Below are positions 1 through 9,894 of a DNA stretch of 64,000 nt, piece by piece. The notes beneath the pieces are model-generated. The model saw nothing but the letters and a program-made list of their open reading frames with translations. It made no database searches and had not been told where the DNA came from. The stretch spans positions 166,503,911-166,567,910 of the forward strand of contig JASDDO010000014.1 in the NCBI GenBank assembly GCA_030015575.1, in the 5' to 3' direction. Source of the DNA: Agapanthus africanus. Its lineage: Eukaryota > Streptophyta > Magnoliopsida > Asparagales > Amaryllidaceae. How positions within the stretch are numbered: position 1 is the stretch's first letter; every line of letters begins with the position of its first letter. The position numbers and the translations under genes were made by a program.

Positions 1-930
1 TCTTCTTATCACAAAAGTTCTCCATAAAAGATCTAGGTGATGCCTCATACATCCTTGGGATTAAGATCTATAGAGATAGATCTAAGAGGATGTTGGGATT
101 GTCCCAATCCAGGTACATTGACACTATACTAAAGAGATTTAGTATGGAAGATTCTAAGCGTGGTAATTTACCCGCTTGTTCAGGAATCACTCTCTCCAAA
201 GAGATGTCTCCCAAGACTGGTTTGGAGAGGGCTCGCATGCACGGGATTACTATGCTTCTGCAGTTGGGTCAATCATGTACGCGATGTTATGCACCAGACC
301 GGATGTAGCTTACGCGCTTAGTGTGGTAAGTAGGTATCAATCAGATCCTGGGTCGAAGCACTGGACAGCTGTGAAGAACATTCTTAAGTACTTGAGAAGG
401 ACTAAAAAAATGTTCTTGGTGTATGGTAACGGTGAACTCCAGGTGGAGTCCTTTACCGATTCGAGATTCCAGAGTGATAAGGACGACAATAAGTTGGTCT
501 CGGGTTTTGTATTTACCCTCAATAGAAGGACGGTATGTTGGAAGAGTTCCAAGCAAGATACCGTAGCAGACTCGACGATGGAGGCTGAATACATCGCTGC
601 CAACGATGCTGCCAAAGAAGCTGTCTGGATGAAGAAGTTCATTGCTGAACTTGGTGTGGTTCCATCCATTGAGCATCCAATACCTTTGTATTGTGATAAC
701 AATGGAGCTGTGGCTTTAGCCAAGGAACCCCGATCCTATCAGTGATCTGGACATATTCTTAGGCGGTATCACCTAATCCGGGAGATAGTTGATCGCCGGG
801 AGATCGAGATCAGGAGAGTTGACACGAATGATAACTCTGCGGATCCACTCACGAAGGCTCTCCCCCAGACGCAATTTGAAAGACTTTTTGGGATGTTGGG
901 TATGAGATACTTCAACAATTGGCGTTAGTG
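1..930 (+). pseudogene. Ty1/copia pol 3' end (RT end and RNase H), element A
   Basis: This is the end of a copia polyprotein: the last part of reverse transcriptase (LGLSQSRYIDTILKRF, with LERARM after it) followed by RNase H. Visible motifs are SIMYAMLCTRPDVAYALS, the KHWTAVKNILKYLRRTK block, then WKSSKQDTVADSTMEAEYIA, DNNGAVALAKEP and ADPLTKALPQTQFER, which closes copia RNase H. A frameshift between the RT and RNase H pieces (near 230-260) and a stop at about 742 break the frame. It is cut on the left by the window edge. The same coding region recurs inverted as element B (25751-33660), giving a direct comparison. Confidence 0.93.
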
Positions 931-942
931 CAAGTGGGAGAT
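931..942 (+). promoter_or_regulatory. Polypurine tract of copia element A
   Basis: The purine-rich stretch caagtgggagat sits directly before the TGTTAGG start of the LTR. This is the usual plus-strand priming site of plant copia elements of this kind. The same motif lies inverted at 25731-25745 beside the LTR of element B. Confidence 0.85.
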
Positions 943-1434
943 TGTTAGGAATATGTATGCCCTAGAGGCCATTATTGTATGATATAGTGGATGTTTGGAC
1001 ATATATATAGAGGACTTTCTTACTCAACATGATAGTATGCTATCTGGTTGCTCTTTATCTTAACATGTACACTTGTATTATTATATCGTCTCTCTGATAA
1101 ATGTTGATAAAGCCTTTAGGATGTTGACTTGACTACCAGGACTATGATGCAGATCATACTAGTGGGACTTGTGTAGTCCACAAGCACATCCTTTAACAGT
1201 TCCTAGTCGAGGAGATATCGAGACAGGGCATCGATATTCCAGAGTTGACAAGTGTGTACGTTTCTTGACCCTGTATACGGCGATGGTTGATCCCACAACC
1301 ATTGGTGTTTGACATCAAAGATTGTACACAGGTGCTCATTAAAGAATGGATACACTGAAAAGGACTCGCCGAGAACTCCTAGATGGTACCATACCTATCT
1401 TCAGATAGCAGTTCTCTGGTGACACTTGTACATG
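943..1434 (+). repeat. 3' LTR of copia element A, segment 1 of 3
   Basis: The LTR starts TGTTAGGAATATG and is nearly the same sequence as the LTRs of element B (minus, 24905-25730 and 36569-38726) and the solo LTR at 43994-46039. It stops in mid-LTR at the ACATG before an inserted element and resumes at 5575. Comparison with the other copies shows what is missing and where the insertion sits. Confidence 0.93.
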
Positions 1435-1670
1435 TGTAATACCCCAGGTGGAGTTGGGGATGAATACCACCTACCCCGTGAGAAGTGAGATGTTATCCGA
1501 TATCGAGGTGGGGATGTAACCGATACAGATACACATGGGGACCCGCTATAGAACAATGGGGAGTATAGAATTCCATTCCGAAAAAGGGAACGATCAGAAC
1601 TATAAATGGAATGATACCACTCCTATAACACAGAGGCGCCTTTTGGATGAATCGGAACTCCGGAGTTTGA

Positions 1671-1740
1671 AGAACTCCATAGTTAAGCGTGCTTGAGCCA
1701 GAGAAATTCTAGGATGGGTGTCCTACTGAGAAGTAGTCCC
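1671..1740 (+). ncRNA. 5S rRNA-derived segment in Cassandra LTR 1
   Basis: The stretch agaactccatagttaagcg, then gcttgagccagag and aggatgggtgtcctactg, follows the second half of plant 5S rRNA, including the internal pol III promoter boxes. In Cassandra this segment is known to be transcribed by pol III. Several changes in the C-box region make activity of this copy doubtful. It is not a ribosomal gene. Confidence 0.85.
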
Positions 1741-1834
1741 CTTCTTGAGTACGGTTCATTCAAAGGGACAAAACCATGCGGTTCGGCCATAGCGGACAAT
1801 ACCATCTGTGTTTGGGGGTGGGTCGTGACAAGTA

Positions 1835-1846
1835 TGGTATCAGAGC
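1835..1846 (+). promoter_or_regulatory. Primer binding site (tRNA-iMet) of the Cassandra TRIM
   Basis: TGGTATCAGAGC lies 4 nt after the first LTR and is complementary to the 3' end of plant initiator tRNA-Met. It orients the element to the plus strand. Confidence 0.9.
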
Positions 1847-2140
1847 TGGTCCCGCAAAAGTAGGTCTATGGTTCGAGAAGAACCATTGTTCTAAGTTGGG
1901 AGAATGTAATACCCCAGGTGGAGTTGGGGATGAATACCACCTATCCCGTGAGAAGTGAGATGTTATCCGGTATCAAGGTAGGGATGTAACCGATAAGGAT
2001 ACACATGGGGACCTATTGTAGAATAATGGGGAGTATCGAATTCCATTCCGAAAGAGGGCACGATCAAAACTATAAATGGAATGATACCACTCCTATAACA
2101 CAGAGGCGCCTTTTGGATGAATCGGAACTTCGGAGTTTGA

Positions 2141-2210
2141 AGAACTCCGTAGTTAAGCATGCTTAAGCCAGAGAAATTCTGGGATGGGTGACCTACTGGG
2201 AAGTAGCCCC
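2141..2210 (+). ncRNA. 5S rRNA-derived segment in Cassandra LTR 2
   Basis: This is the second copy of the 5S-like module: agaactccgtagttaagcat, then gcttaagccagag and gggatgggtgacctactggg. It is closer to true 5S in the region around gatgggtgacc than the copy in LTR 1. Confidence 0.85.
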
Positions 2211-2325
2211 CTTCTTGAGTCTGGTTCATTCAAAGGGACAAAACCGTACGGTTTCGGCTAGAGCGGACACTACCATCTGTGTTTGGGGGTGGGTCATGAC
2301 AAGAATTTCTTTAAGGGGGGAAGAT

Positions 2326-5300
2326 TGTAACGCTTTAAAATTCATTTAGGTTAATTTTATGTTAATTAGTGATAATACGTGTTTTTCATAAAAGCTAGTC
2401 AATAATTATTTTTTTTCATATAGACATGAATATATCTATTTTAATTATGTAATTATATATATATATATATAATTGTGTTTTAATTGTTAATATTCAAATT
2501 ATTGTTCACATAATTAATTATTTTGTTTATTTATTAATTACTAAACTATTAATTTAGAACTTGCACACATAATTAGTGTTGATCACAAGTCTTGATATGT
2601 GATACAAGTTGTATTGCACCATGGCAACCTAATCTTTTCTTCAAAAAAATGTAACATGCTCATTCTTTTTCTCCTCTCCAAGTTTCTAGACTTCTCCTTT
2701 ATAAAAAAAAAATAATATGGAAAAAGGAAGTATGGTGCATGTTTTAATGAGGTATGGTGTACCTATACTTGTGTTCCCTCACTCTCTCCCCCTCTCCCCA
2801 TCTGGTCTCGGCCAGAGCAGCAGCCCCCTCTCCACTTCTTCTCCTTCTTTTCATTGCTAAAGCCCCCATTTCCTCATCAAAAAGTCCATAAGTTTAACAC
2901 TAAATTCTAGCTAAAAATCATCACTAAAATTCCTTTGCCCAATCTAGCATGGTTCTTGGCTCAAGTCTCCATATTTGTTACATGTTTGGATCTCTTTCTA
3001 AACCATCTTGAGGTATAAAGCCTAATAATTATTTCCTTGCCAAAATTTTGGTTATTGAGCTTAATTTAGTGTTTAAGTGGTAATTAGTGCTAATTTTGAG
3101 ATTTAAAAAGAAGATTAGGATAAGTTAAGATTTTTATGGCTTAATTAGGGTAATTATGAGTAGTTAGTGTCTAATAATCATATTAATTCTACAAGTTTGC
3201 ACCAAAATACCATAATGTCACTAATTAGTGTTTTAATACGGTTTTTAATCTAGTTTTATGACACCGAGAATCTGCTATTACTGTGGTAGTTTTTAAATCA
3301 AACAAACATATACAGTAGAATATACATTGTGTTATGAGTGTAGTGTAGAAACCCGGACCCCTTTCACCCGACTTGGCCCGGCGAAAATGTCCCAATTCCC
3401 GATCTGGCCGGTCTTTATGTTGAGATGGATGTTAGGGTTTTGCAGGTAGATGTCTGTAGGTATTTTATGATGTATGGTATTGCTTGTTTTTACTATTTCT
3501 GCTCCAGATAAAATCTGGGACCATTTACCTATATTTTTTAGTGTTGTGTCTTGCGTAATACGTATGATTCGAGTCATGATCTGGCGTATCTGTGAGAACA
3601 GACAGATCGGGTTGGGTTGAGCGATGTTAGACATGTCTTGTGCACCAAGTGCACACGTGTTCTTACTTGTGGTGTTAATTCCTTCATATTGTTTTGTCTT
3701 CACGTTTTAACGAATGTTTAGCTTTCTATATATTGATAATTATGCGATTGTAGGATCGGTTGCGGAGACGTCGGATGCGGCAAGGAAATGAAAGGCTGTG
3801 ATTTGATCAGATTAGCCAAGGCGTTCCGCTGAGTAGATGTACACATCTATGGAGGAATCACCTGGATGGCGTAAAGTGCCCAATTGTTAGGATTTAGTTA
3901 TTATTCTTGTGTTCACATGCGTATGTCATAGTCATGTAACATTGCATCTCCATATACATTGATGTTATTACCTAGGACACTTCACTATTACCAATGGTTC
4001 ATGCCGCATGTGCACTATCACATGCAGACACACACACCATTGGTAATTGCCATGTCACGATGCACTTTAGAACTTATTTAATAATCGATACCTGTACATT
4101 TGCATCATGCATGAAATGTAGTCTTCTAGTCGTATATTTCATTGCATCAGGATGGATATGTAGTTTCCTAGTTATATACCTCATTGCATCATCATTCATA
4201 TGTAGTCTTCTAAACATACATTGCTCGCATTATGTTGATATCATGGACATTCATAGTTATTCATATATTCATGTATTATGATTTTCTTGGAGATTTCCGT
4301 ATTCATGAGATTTCTGGATTTGGGGAAAACCGCAAATGAATTTTATAAACTTATTATCATTTCAAAATAGAAATTTACGGTTTTCTCGTGATATGATGTG
4401 TGTGGCGTCCACCAAGAGTTTTCTCGGTTCTTGAGCCACGTATATACATATACCTGATTCGAGGAGGGGGATGCACCGTCTGCGGGTACATGGTGGATCC
4501 GGTGAGGTACCCCGGGGCAAGATGAACGTATTGAGAAGGCGTTGAGCCCGGCAGGGGAACATTACCTACCGGTTATTTTGATCTGAAGGATACCGACCAG
4601 AGTTGTGTGATTTGACTGATATGAGGGCCGATCTGAGAGATGGCTATTGAGATATCGAGATACATATATTGTGTCGATGATTGACACGGATTTCCTGTCG
4701 ATTTCATTTGATGATACCCCAGTTTTATGATACAAAAGTTTTATTAAGATAAGAGCACAGATTTTTCTCGTACAAGACATATATTCAGATTTCACGTTTG
4801 ATCTTTCATTCATATAGCATTTATATTAATACATCGCATCATAGTAGCATGCATATAGGTTGTGACGCATTTGTGTGCATGCTTGTGATTGCTTTATTAG
4901 ATGTTACTACTCATGAGTTGGCAACTCACCACCGTTGTGCTATAGTATCTTGCAGGTCCGACCCGTCAGCATAGTAGCGGCTGGCGTATTTCTTCTTCTA
5001 CTTCCTTTGCATCGACTTGCGGCTTGCTTGTATGTGGGTTGTGAGGATATTCTTTGTCCCCACCATGTATATTTATTTTGTATCTAGTATACTCCATCTA
5101 CCCTTTGTATATTGGACTAGACAGTGAGACTGTGAGGCTTGTATTTTTTGTATCCGGTGTCGAGCTTGTGGGAGCCGACTTTATGCTTGGTTTCCGTTTT
5201 CTTGCTTTTTAAATGTTGGTTTCATACTATGGGGATATATCTTGCATGTGGTTGTGTTCCGCCGTTCGGCGAAGAGCTAGCTCCTGCTTGGGGATGCCAT

Positions 5301-5574
5301 TATTCACTACTTATGTATATTCATGTGTCGTACCCATTTGGGGCCAGTTTTTACAAAGGAAACTTTGCCGAATTTTTTATAAAACTTAAGTTATTGTAAG
5401 GATTTCCAAAGCGACTTTTCTAAGTTTAACCTTGTTTTTAAGTTAAGTTTTCCTTCACTCTATTTTCTTTAAACGGTTTAGATTTCTGGGCTTTGGCTTA
5501 TTTAGATTACGTTACGCCTTTAGACGTTGCGTAATTTAAGTGCCGGCCACGTTCCATATATTCGGGTTGTGACA
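2326..5574 (+). repeat. Long Ty3/gypsy LTR (3.25 kb) without its element
   Basis: It starts TGTAACGC directly after the purine tract ttaaggggggaagat, typical of chromovirus 3' ends, and ends TTGTGACA at the right flank of the composite. Length is close to the other gypsy LTRs here (3249 bp against about 3.25-3.4 kb). It is non-coding: the small open frames (for example 3332-3703 minus, 3994-4281 plus) match no family I recognise. An AT-rich first third is followed by moderately GC-rich sequence. No second LTR copy is present in the window. Confidence 0.75.
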
Positions 5575-6396
5575 ATAGCTTAGTCTGTAGACCCGAGATC
5601 ATCATAAAGTCTTGTGTGGTTCCCACTGTGCTTTGATTTCCTCCCTACCACAGCTCAAAAGTCGTGCAAACAGGTGGATTTTGGGTACAGTCCTGAGTCA
5701 CATGGAAGCAATGAGCGATAGGAGGGGTTTCGTCTCTCCCGGTATAGGGAGTTGATGTTGCGCTATACTCAATTGGCTATAACAGCAAGTCCTTGGCCAG
5801 GGCTGATGAGATTTACTGGTATGTGTTATCAGTAGTTTCTCGAACGGTTATAGGCCACACATTGGCATGACTTATCAAGTTACTGGGGTCTGACGATTCC
5901 ACCCCTAGACTCGATATGCGACATATCAGACGAAGAGACCGGACTGTACGATAAGTGTTACTTATAGGTTTTGCGGGAGTTTGGACAAGCTTGCTTGTTG
6001 ATCTTCTATTCGTTCAATACCTGGGTAGCCGTTACGTCCAGCTAGTACCACTGACGGCTTGTGGGTGACTGATGTGATCATTACATATTGCTGGCGTATT
6101 GACGAGTCTTTAGAGTCCCATACTGAGGTTTCCTAGCTCAAGCAAAATGAAGTAGGGCACATATGGTGATATGTGTGGATTCTTGATTAAATAAGAGTAT
6201 GTGATACCGTATTCTAATCTCGCGATATTTGATATCGGTTAGGTTATATGAGATATAACCGGATTATTGAATCAAGTGTTGATTCAATGGTATATGTATA
6301 TGTTGTTAATATATATTTGTATATTTGATATTAGCCGGATTATATTTGATATACCGGGATTATTGAATCAAGTGTTGATTTAATAATTTAATATAC
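5575..6396 (+). repeat. 3' LTR of copia element A, segment 2 of 3
   Basis: The copia LTR resumes with cttagtctgtagacccgag and runs through the same sequence as the other copies (for example aatgagcgataggaggggtt), until a TATAC target duplication at 6392-6396. The next segment resumes at 16386. Confidence 0.92.
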
Positions 6397-6814
6397 TGTT
6401 CAGTTGATAAAACCGCACATTTATTATTACATTTTTCCTACTATTTCCATATTTTAAAAGGTCTTTATTATAATATATCATACATATGAGGGTTTATTTG
6501 TAAAAATACTATTTTCCATGTGTTGATATATTATAATTAGAATTTGGTAGGAAAATGTATGCAAATAATATCATTGACCAAATCCTAGTAGAACAAAGTC
6601 TACTAAATATTATTTAAGTTGTTGTGCAGAATTTTTCCAAGAAATCAAGTTGTTAAAGAAAACTTGCCTAATTAAGAAAGCAAAACTTGGAGATCAAGTC
6701 TGGCAGCGATTACGAGAAGATTTCAAAGATCCAAAGATTCCAGAGAAGTCCACATGCTAAGTAGAGAGAAGCCCCAAAAAGAAAATCAACGGCTCTGATT
6801 AAATGGCCGCGGAT
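6397..6814 (+). repeat. Athila-like solo LTR, left part
   Basis: The LTR begins TGTTCAGTTGATAAAACCGC, directly after TATAC, and is broken at ggccgcggat by the younger element at 6815. With 15380-16380 it makes an LTR of about 1.4 kb that ends CATCAATCA and is followed by TATAC again. A complete LTR with a perfect 5-bp duplication and no internal region is a solo LTR, formed by recombination between the two LTRs of one element. Confidence 0.82.
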
Positions 6815-8094
6815 TGATTAGTGTCAAAAATTGTATTTACCGCAATCAAGAAACGGCGTCGCTTCGCAGCTAGCCGGTGAGTGCGGGTCGATCCACAGAG
6901 ACGGGTAAATTTCTTTAGTGTGTTTTAACGAGTTGATTAAAAGCGTTGTTTTGGTTGGTTTATGAAAATCTAGATCTATCACTAAACTTAATTAATTTAA
7001 TTTAAATTCTTGCTAGGGTTAGGCTTCGGGGAAGTTTTGGAGATTGACGTTTTCCTCACCGCTTTCATTGCCATATTTTAGATCTGTTAGATGTTACGAT
7101 AATTATCAATAAAGTGGATCCGAATCTTTTGGGAAGATGTTTCTTCCTCTAGATTCGCATCCTTCCTTTGTTGATAATTACCCTAACCCCCATGGAAAAC
7201 ACGCGCAACCGGCCCTTTATACTACGGTTCATCGTTACCTCGAGGGGTAGGATGCCGTAGGGAGCGGTTGTGCGTGCATGCATGGAGTGCTAACTATTAG
7301 GTGTGGATGGCATGAAAGGGGTGAGAGATATCATCTCTCAAACCTTTCCCTAAGGCTAACCCTAACAAGCGAGGAGACTACTCGCTCATTAGGGGATGAT
7401 AAAACATTAAAAGAATAGAAAAAAAACACTTACTAATTTGACGGCTCCCTCCAAGCGATAAAGAACAGATCTGAATAATTCTTCCCAGAAATTCTGAACT
7501 TTTATTTATTGAAAAGAGGCATACGTTTTACAATTTTGAGATTACAATTTATAAGTAAACAGGATAATTAGGGTTTCAGAGTCTCGCACATGCGCAATTA
7601 CTGATTTGCCCCCTAAGAATCCCAACACCCGCACCGACGCCCAAGCTCAGAAAAACTCCACCGACATGCGCACTAGATGGCCGCGGATCCGCGGCATTTG
7701 TTGGCTTGGGCCGCGGATCCGCGGCCCTTTAGTGGTCTTGGGCCACCAACTTTCTGTGGTTGGTTTTTCTTCTCTTGGGCTTCCTAGTTTCATTGTTGTT
7801 TTCTCTGTTGGGCTTCTTAGTGTTCTCCAGATCCTTAGTGAAAACTTGTTCGTATCTTTTGACCGTTCACTTGACATTTTTGGACCTTGTACTGTTCTTT
7901 GACTAGGCTTGACCAGGGTCCGTCTACTTGTTTGTCAAAAGTCACTTTTCTGTATCAGCTTTCGTCTTTTTCACTGTATCTGCATCCAAGCCCTGTATCC
8001 TGTAACATGCAACAAACGTGCGTCAAGAGTACCTGTTTACTTATAAAAAGGATAAGAATAGAGGGATGGAAAATGCAATATTATAGTCTGAACA
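6815..8094 (-). repeat. 3' LTR of the Athila-like element
   Basis: Plus-strand edges are TGATTAGTG and CTGAACA. It contains two copies of the palindrome GCCGCGGATCCGCGGC (7680-7695 and 7710-7725). It is nearly identical to 14095-15374. Confidence 0.93.
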
Positions 8095-8111
8095 AATACC
8101 CCCAAACTTAT
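8095..8111 (-). promoter_or_regulatory. Polypurine tract of the Athila-like element
   Basis: On the minus strand this reads ataagtttgggggtatt and abuts the LTR start TGTTCAGAC. The AAGTTTGGGGGT form is usual for Athila/Tat elements. Similar tracts occur further inside at about 9395-9410 and 9525-9541. Confidence 0.85.
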
Positions 8112-9558
8112 CTTTTGCTCGTCCTCGAGCAAACTTATTTTTATTCACTAAAATCCTAACCACACTTTCGCAGGGAAACGCGATTGCACTGAGCACGTGC
8201 AACAAGCCGTTAAAACTCTAGGTGTCCCTAGTAGGAGGAGTGTTGTCTCCTGAAGGTTTTCAGCGGATACTACCCACAAAATCCTATCAATTTGGCCTTT
8301 CGACTTTTGTTTTCCAATTAGGTTTTCTAACAAGGAATTCTATTATCTTTGACTCGTAAATTATCCACCCATATTCTTCACGCTTCCTCATTATTTAACT
8401 TAAGATTATATATGTTATGTAGACCTACTTAGCTTTCGGCATCTCCTAAGTTTTTCTTCTAGGGTTACATCTCCACTCAGGAATTTCTATCAACTCTATT
8501 AAAGATACAAGTTCTATTCTTCACTCCTTTCTCTCATCTAAACACCAATCACATACCCCTACGTGTGTGTATAAGTCACCCCTACACTTGGAAATTCAAA
8601 TTAAGCAATCATGCCCTTGTCCGTTGTCCAAAATACTAATTAAGTGGTGAATTTAAATGAAATTTGCTTACACATCCTTCATGCGACCGTTAATACTTCT
8701 TGAGGTACCAACGACCGATTAGAAAATGCGCTTGCACTTTAAAGCGTACTTCCTAGTCTTTGCAACACCCCAGGCTTTAGCAGTGACTCCCAAACCAGTT
8801 GGTCTAAGGCACTAGGTGATGAAGCACCCTCGCTAAATATTTTTCTATCTTTACAGCCTTAAGTACTCACGGAAACCAGTGTCCATTTTTTTTCTTTATT
8901 CACTTTTTTTTTCTTTTTATTTTCATTGTACTAAGGACTTTAGACAAGAGCATTTCAAGGTCTCTTCTACTATTCCAAGTTTCAAGGTGCGTGAATGTGC
9001 AAATTGTAGGGTATACATTTTCAGAATTTAGACTTAAGCTAGGAACTATTTTTCAAACTTATACTCTAATAAGAACATCAATACTCTTCCCTCATTTTGA
9101 CTTAGCCCAAGAAGTGAACCCAAAATTTGCCTATTTCTAAATAAACTACAAGGCATATACTTTCTACCGTTAAATTTTAAGGAAGGTTATTTTTAGGGTT
9201 TTTAATTTACTAAGTCTAAGATCTAGTTTTTCCTAGCCAGTTAACCTATTTTTCAAACTCAAGTCAATTAGCCAAAATTGAATACATTAATTTTTATAAT
9301 TTTTGAAAATTTTCAATTTTTATGGGTTTTCAAATAAGTATGCAAATGCAAAAATATGTACAAATAAATGCGAAGGAAGAAGACGTACCGAGCATACCCC
9401 CAAACTTAAACTTGACAGTGTCCTCACTGTCATGCTAAACCAAGAGGGTCAAAATACCGATACTCCCCTGATTATTTATTTATAGTTTTTTTTTATTGTT
9501 AAGAAAAAGTATATACACAAAGACCCTCCCCCAAACTTCATTTAAACTATGTTAGACA
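8112..9558 (-). other. Non-coding 3' region of the Athila-like element
   Basis: There is no supported gene in these 1.4 kb between the remnant of the pol start and the polypurine tract. This is where Athila-type elements carry the rest of pol and an env-like region; here both are absent. Two extra purine tracts like the 3' priming site occur near 9395 and 9525. Confidence 0.7.
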
Positions 9559-9894
9559 TTACTGCCAAACTTTGCATCGGCCAAAAGTCAACACCAACCA
9601 GTTGAAAAAATTATCAGTAAAGAATATTGGTTGGTGGAAAAATAACTTGTGGTGGTTCGCAAAGAATTGGGGAAGATAGAAGTAGTGGTATGGGAGATGA
9701 GGAGGTAAATATACAGGTGATGGTGATGCATCGAAACGAGAATGTAAATGATTAGCAATCAGTGGAGTGTTGGCATTCTCGTACCTTATTAAAAGAAATG
9801 GGGGTATTTCAACTTCTAAGGGAGGAGGTTGACTCACCACAATACCCCCAAGATGTTTCTGTGGGTCCTCTATTGACATGGCATCATCCATCAA
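9559..9894 (-). pseudogene. In-frame tail after gag-pro: remnant of the reverse transcriptase start
   Basis: It continues the gag-pro frame after a TAA (9895-9897). The first residues (MDDAMSIEDPQKHL) resemble the Athila segment just upstream of the reverse transcriptase domain. After that the similarity ends and the rest (111 codons in all) is proline- and phenylalanine-rich and unrecognised. This marks the point where pol was lost. Confidence 0.55.

Larger units (their letters stand above)
1435..2301 (+). mobile_element. Cassandra-like TRIM retrotransposon
   Basis: Two direct repeats (1435-1830 and 1905-2301, about 396 bp) flank only 74 bp. The inner part starts with TGGTATCAGAGC, the initiator tRNA-Met primer site, and ends with the purine tract aagttgggagaa. 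LTRs begin TGTAATACCCC and end with TGACA. Each LTR holds a 5S-rRNA-like segment. LTRs plus primer site plus polypurine tract without coding capacity define a TRIM, and the 5S sequence in the LTR is the hallmark of Cassandra. It codes for nothing and must be moved by other elements. Confidence 0.9.
1435..5574 (+). mobile_element. Composite insertion 1: Cassandra TRIM joined to a gypsy LTR
   Basis: The block starts TGTAATACCCC and ends GGGTTGTGACA, and interrupts copia LTR A. Left flank ACATG and right flank ATAGC both correspond to ACAGG in uninterrupted copies of the LTR, consistent with an eroded 5-bp target duplication around the whole block. Inside are a complete Cassandra-like TRIM (1435-2301), 24 bp of gypsy sequence with a polypurine tract, and one long gypsy LTR (2326-5574). 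There is no gypsy 5' LTR or coding region. A composite formed by template switching is my inference; deletion after nested insertion is the alternative. Confidence 0.65.

Noticed and set aside
337..723. Minus-strand open frames antisense to copia RNase H
   Set aside because: They are shadows of the plus-strand pol, which has clear copia motifs.
1671..2210. 5S rRNA genes
   Set aside because: Only the 3' half of 5S is present and it sits inside TRIM LTRs; this is Cassandra.
7606..8159. Short frames on both strands in the Athila-like LTR, repeated at 14886-15577
   Set aside because: They are repeated because the LTR is repeated; no family match and overlapping frames on opposite strands.
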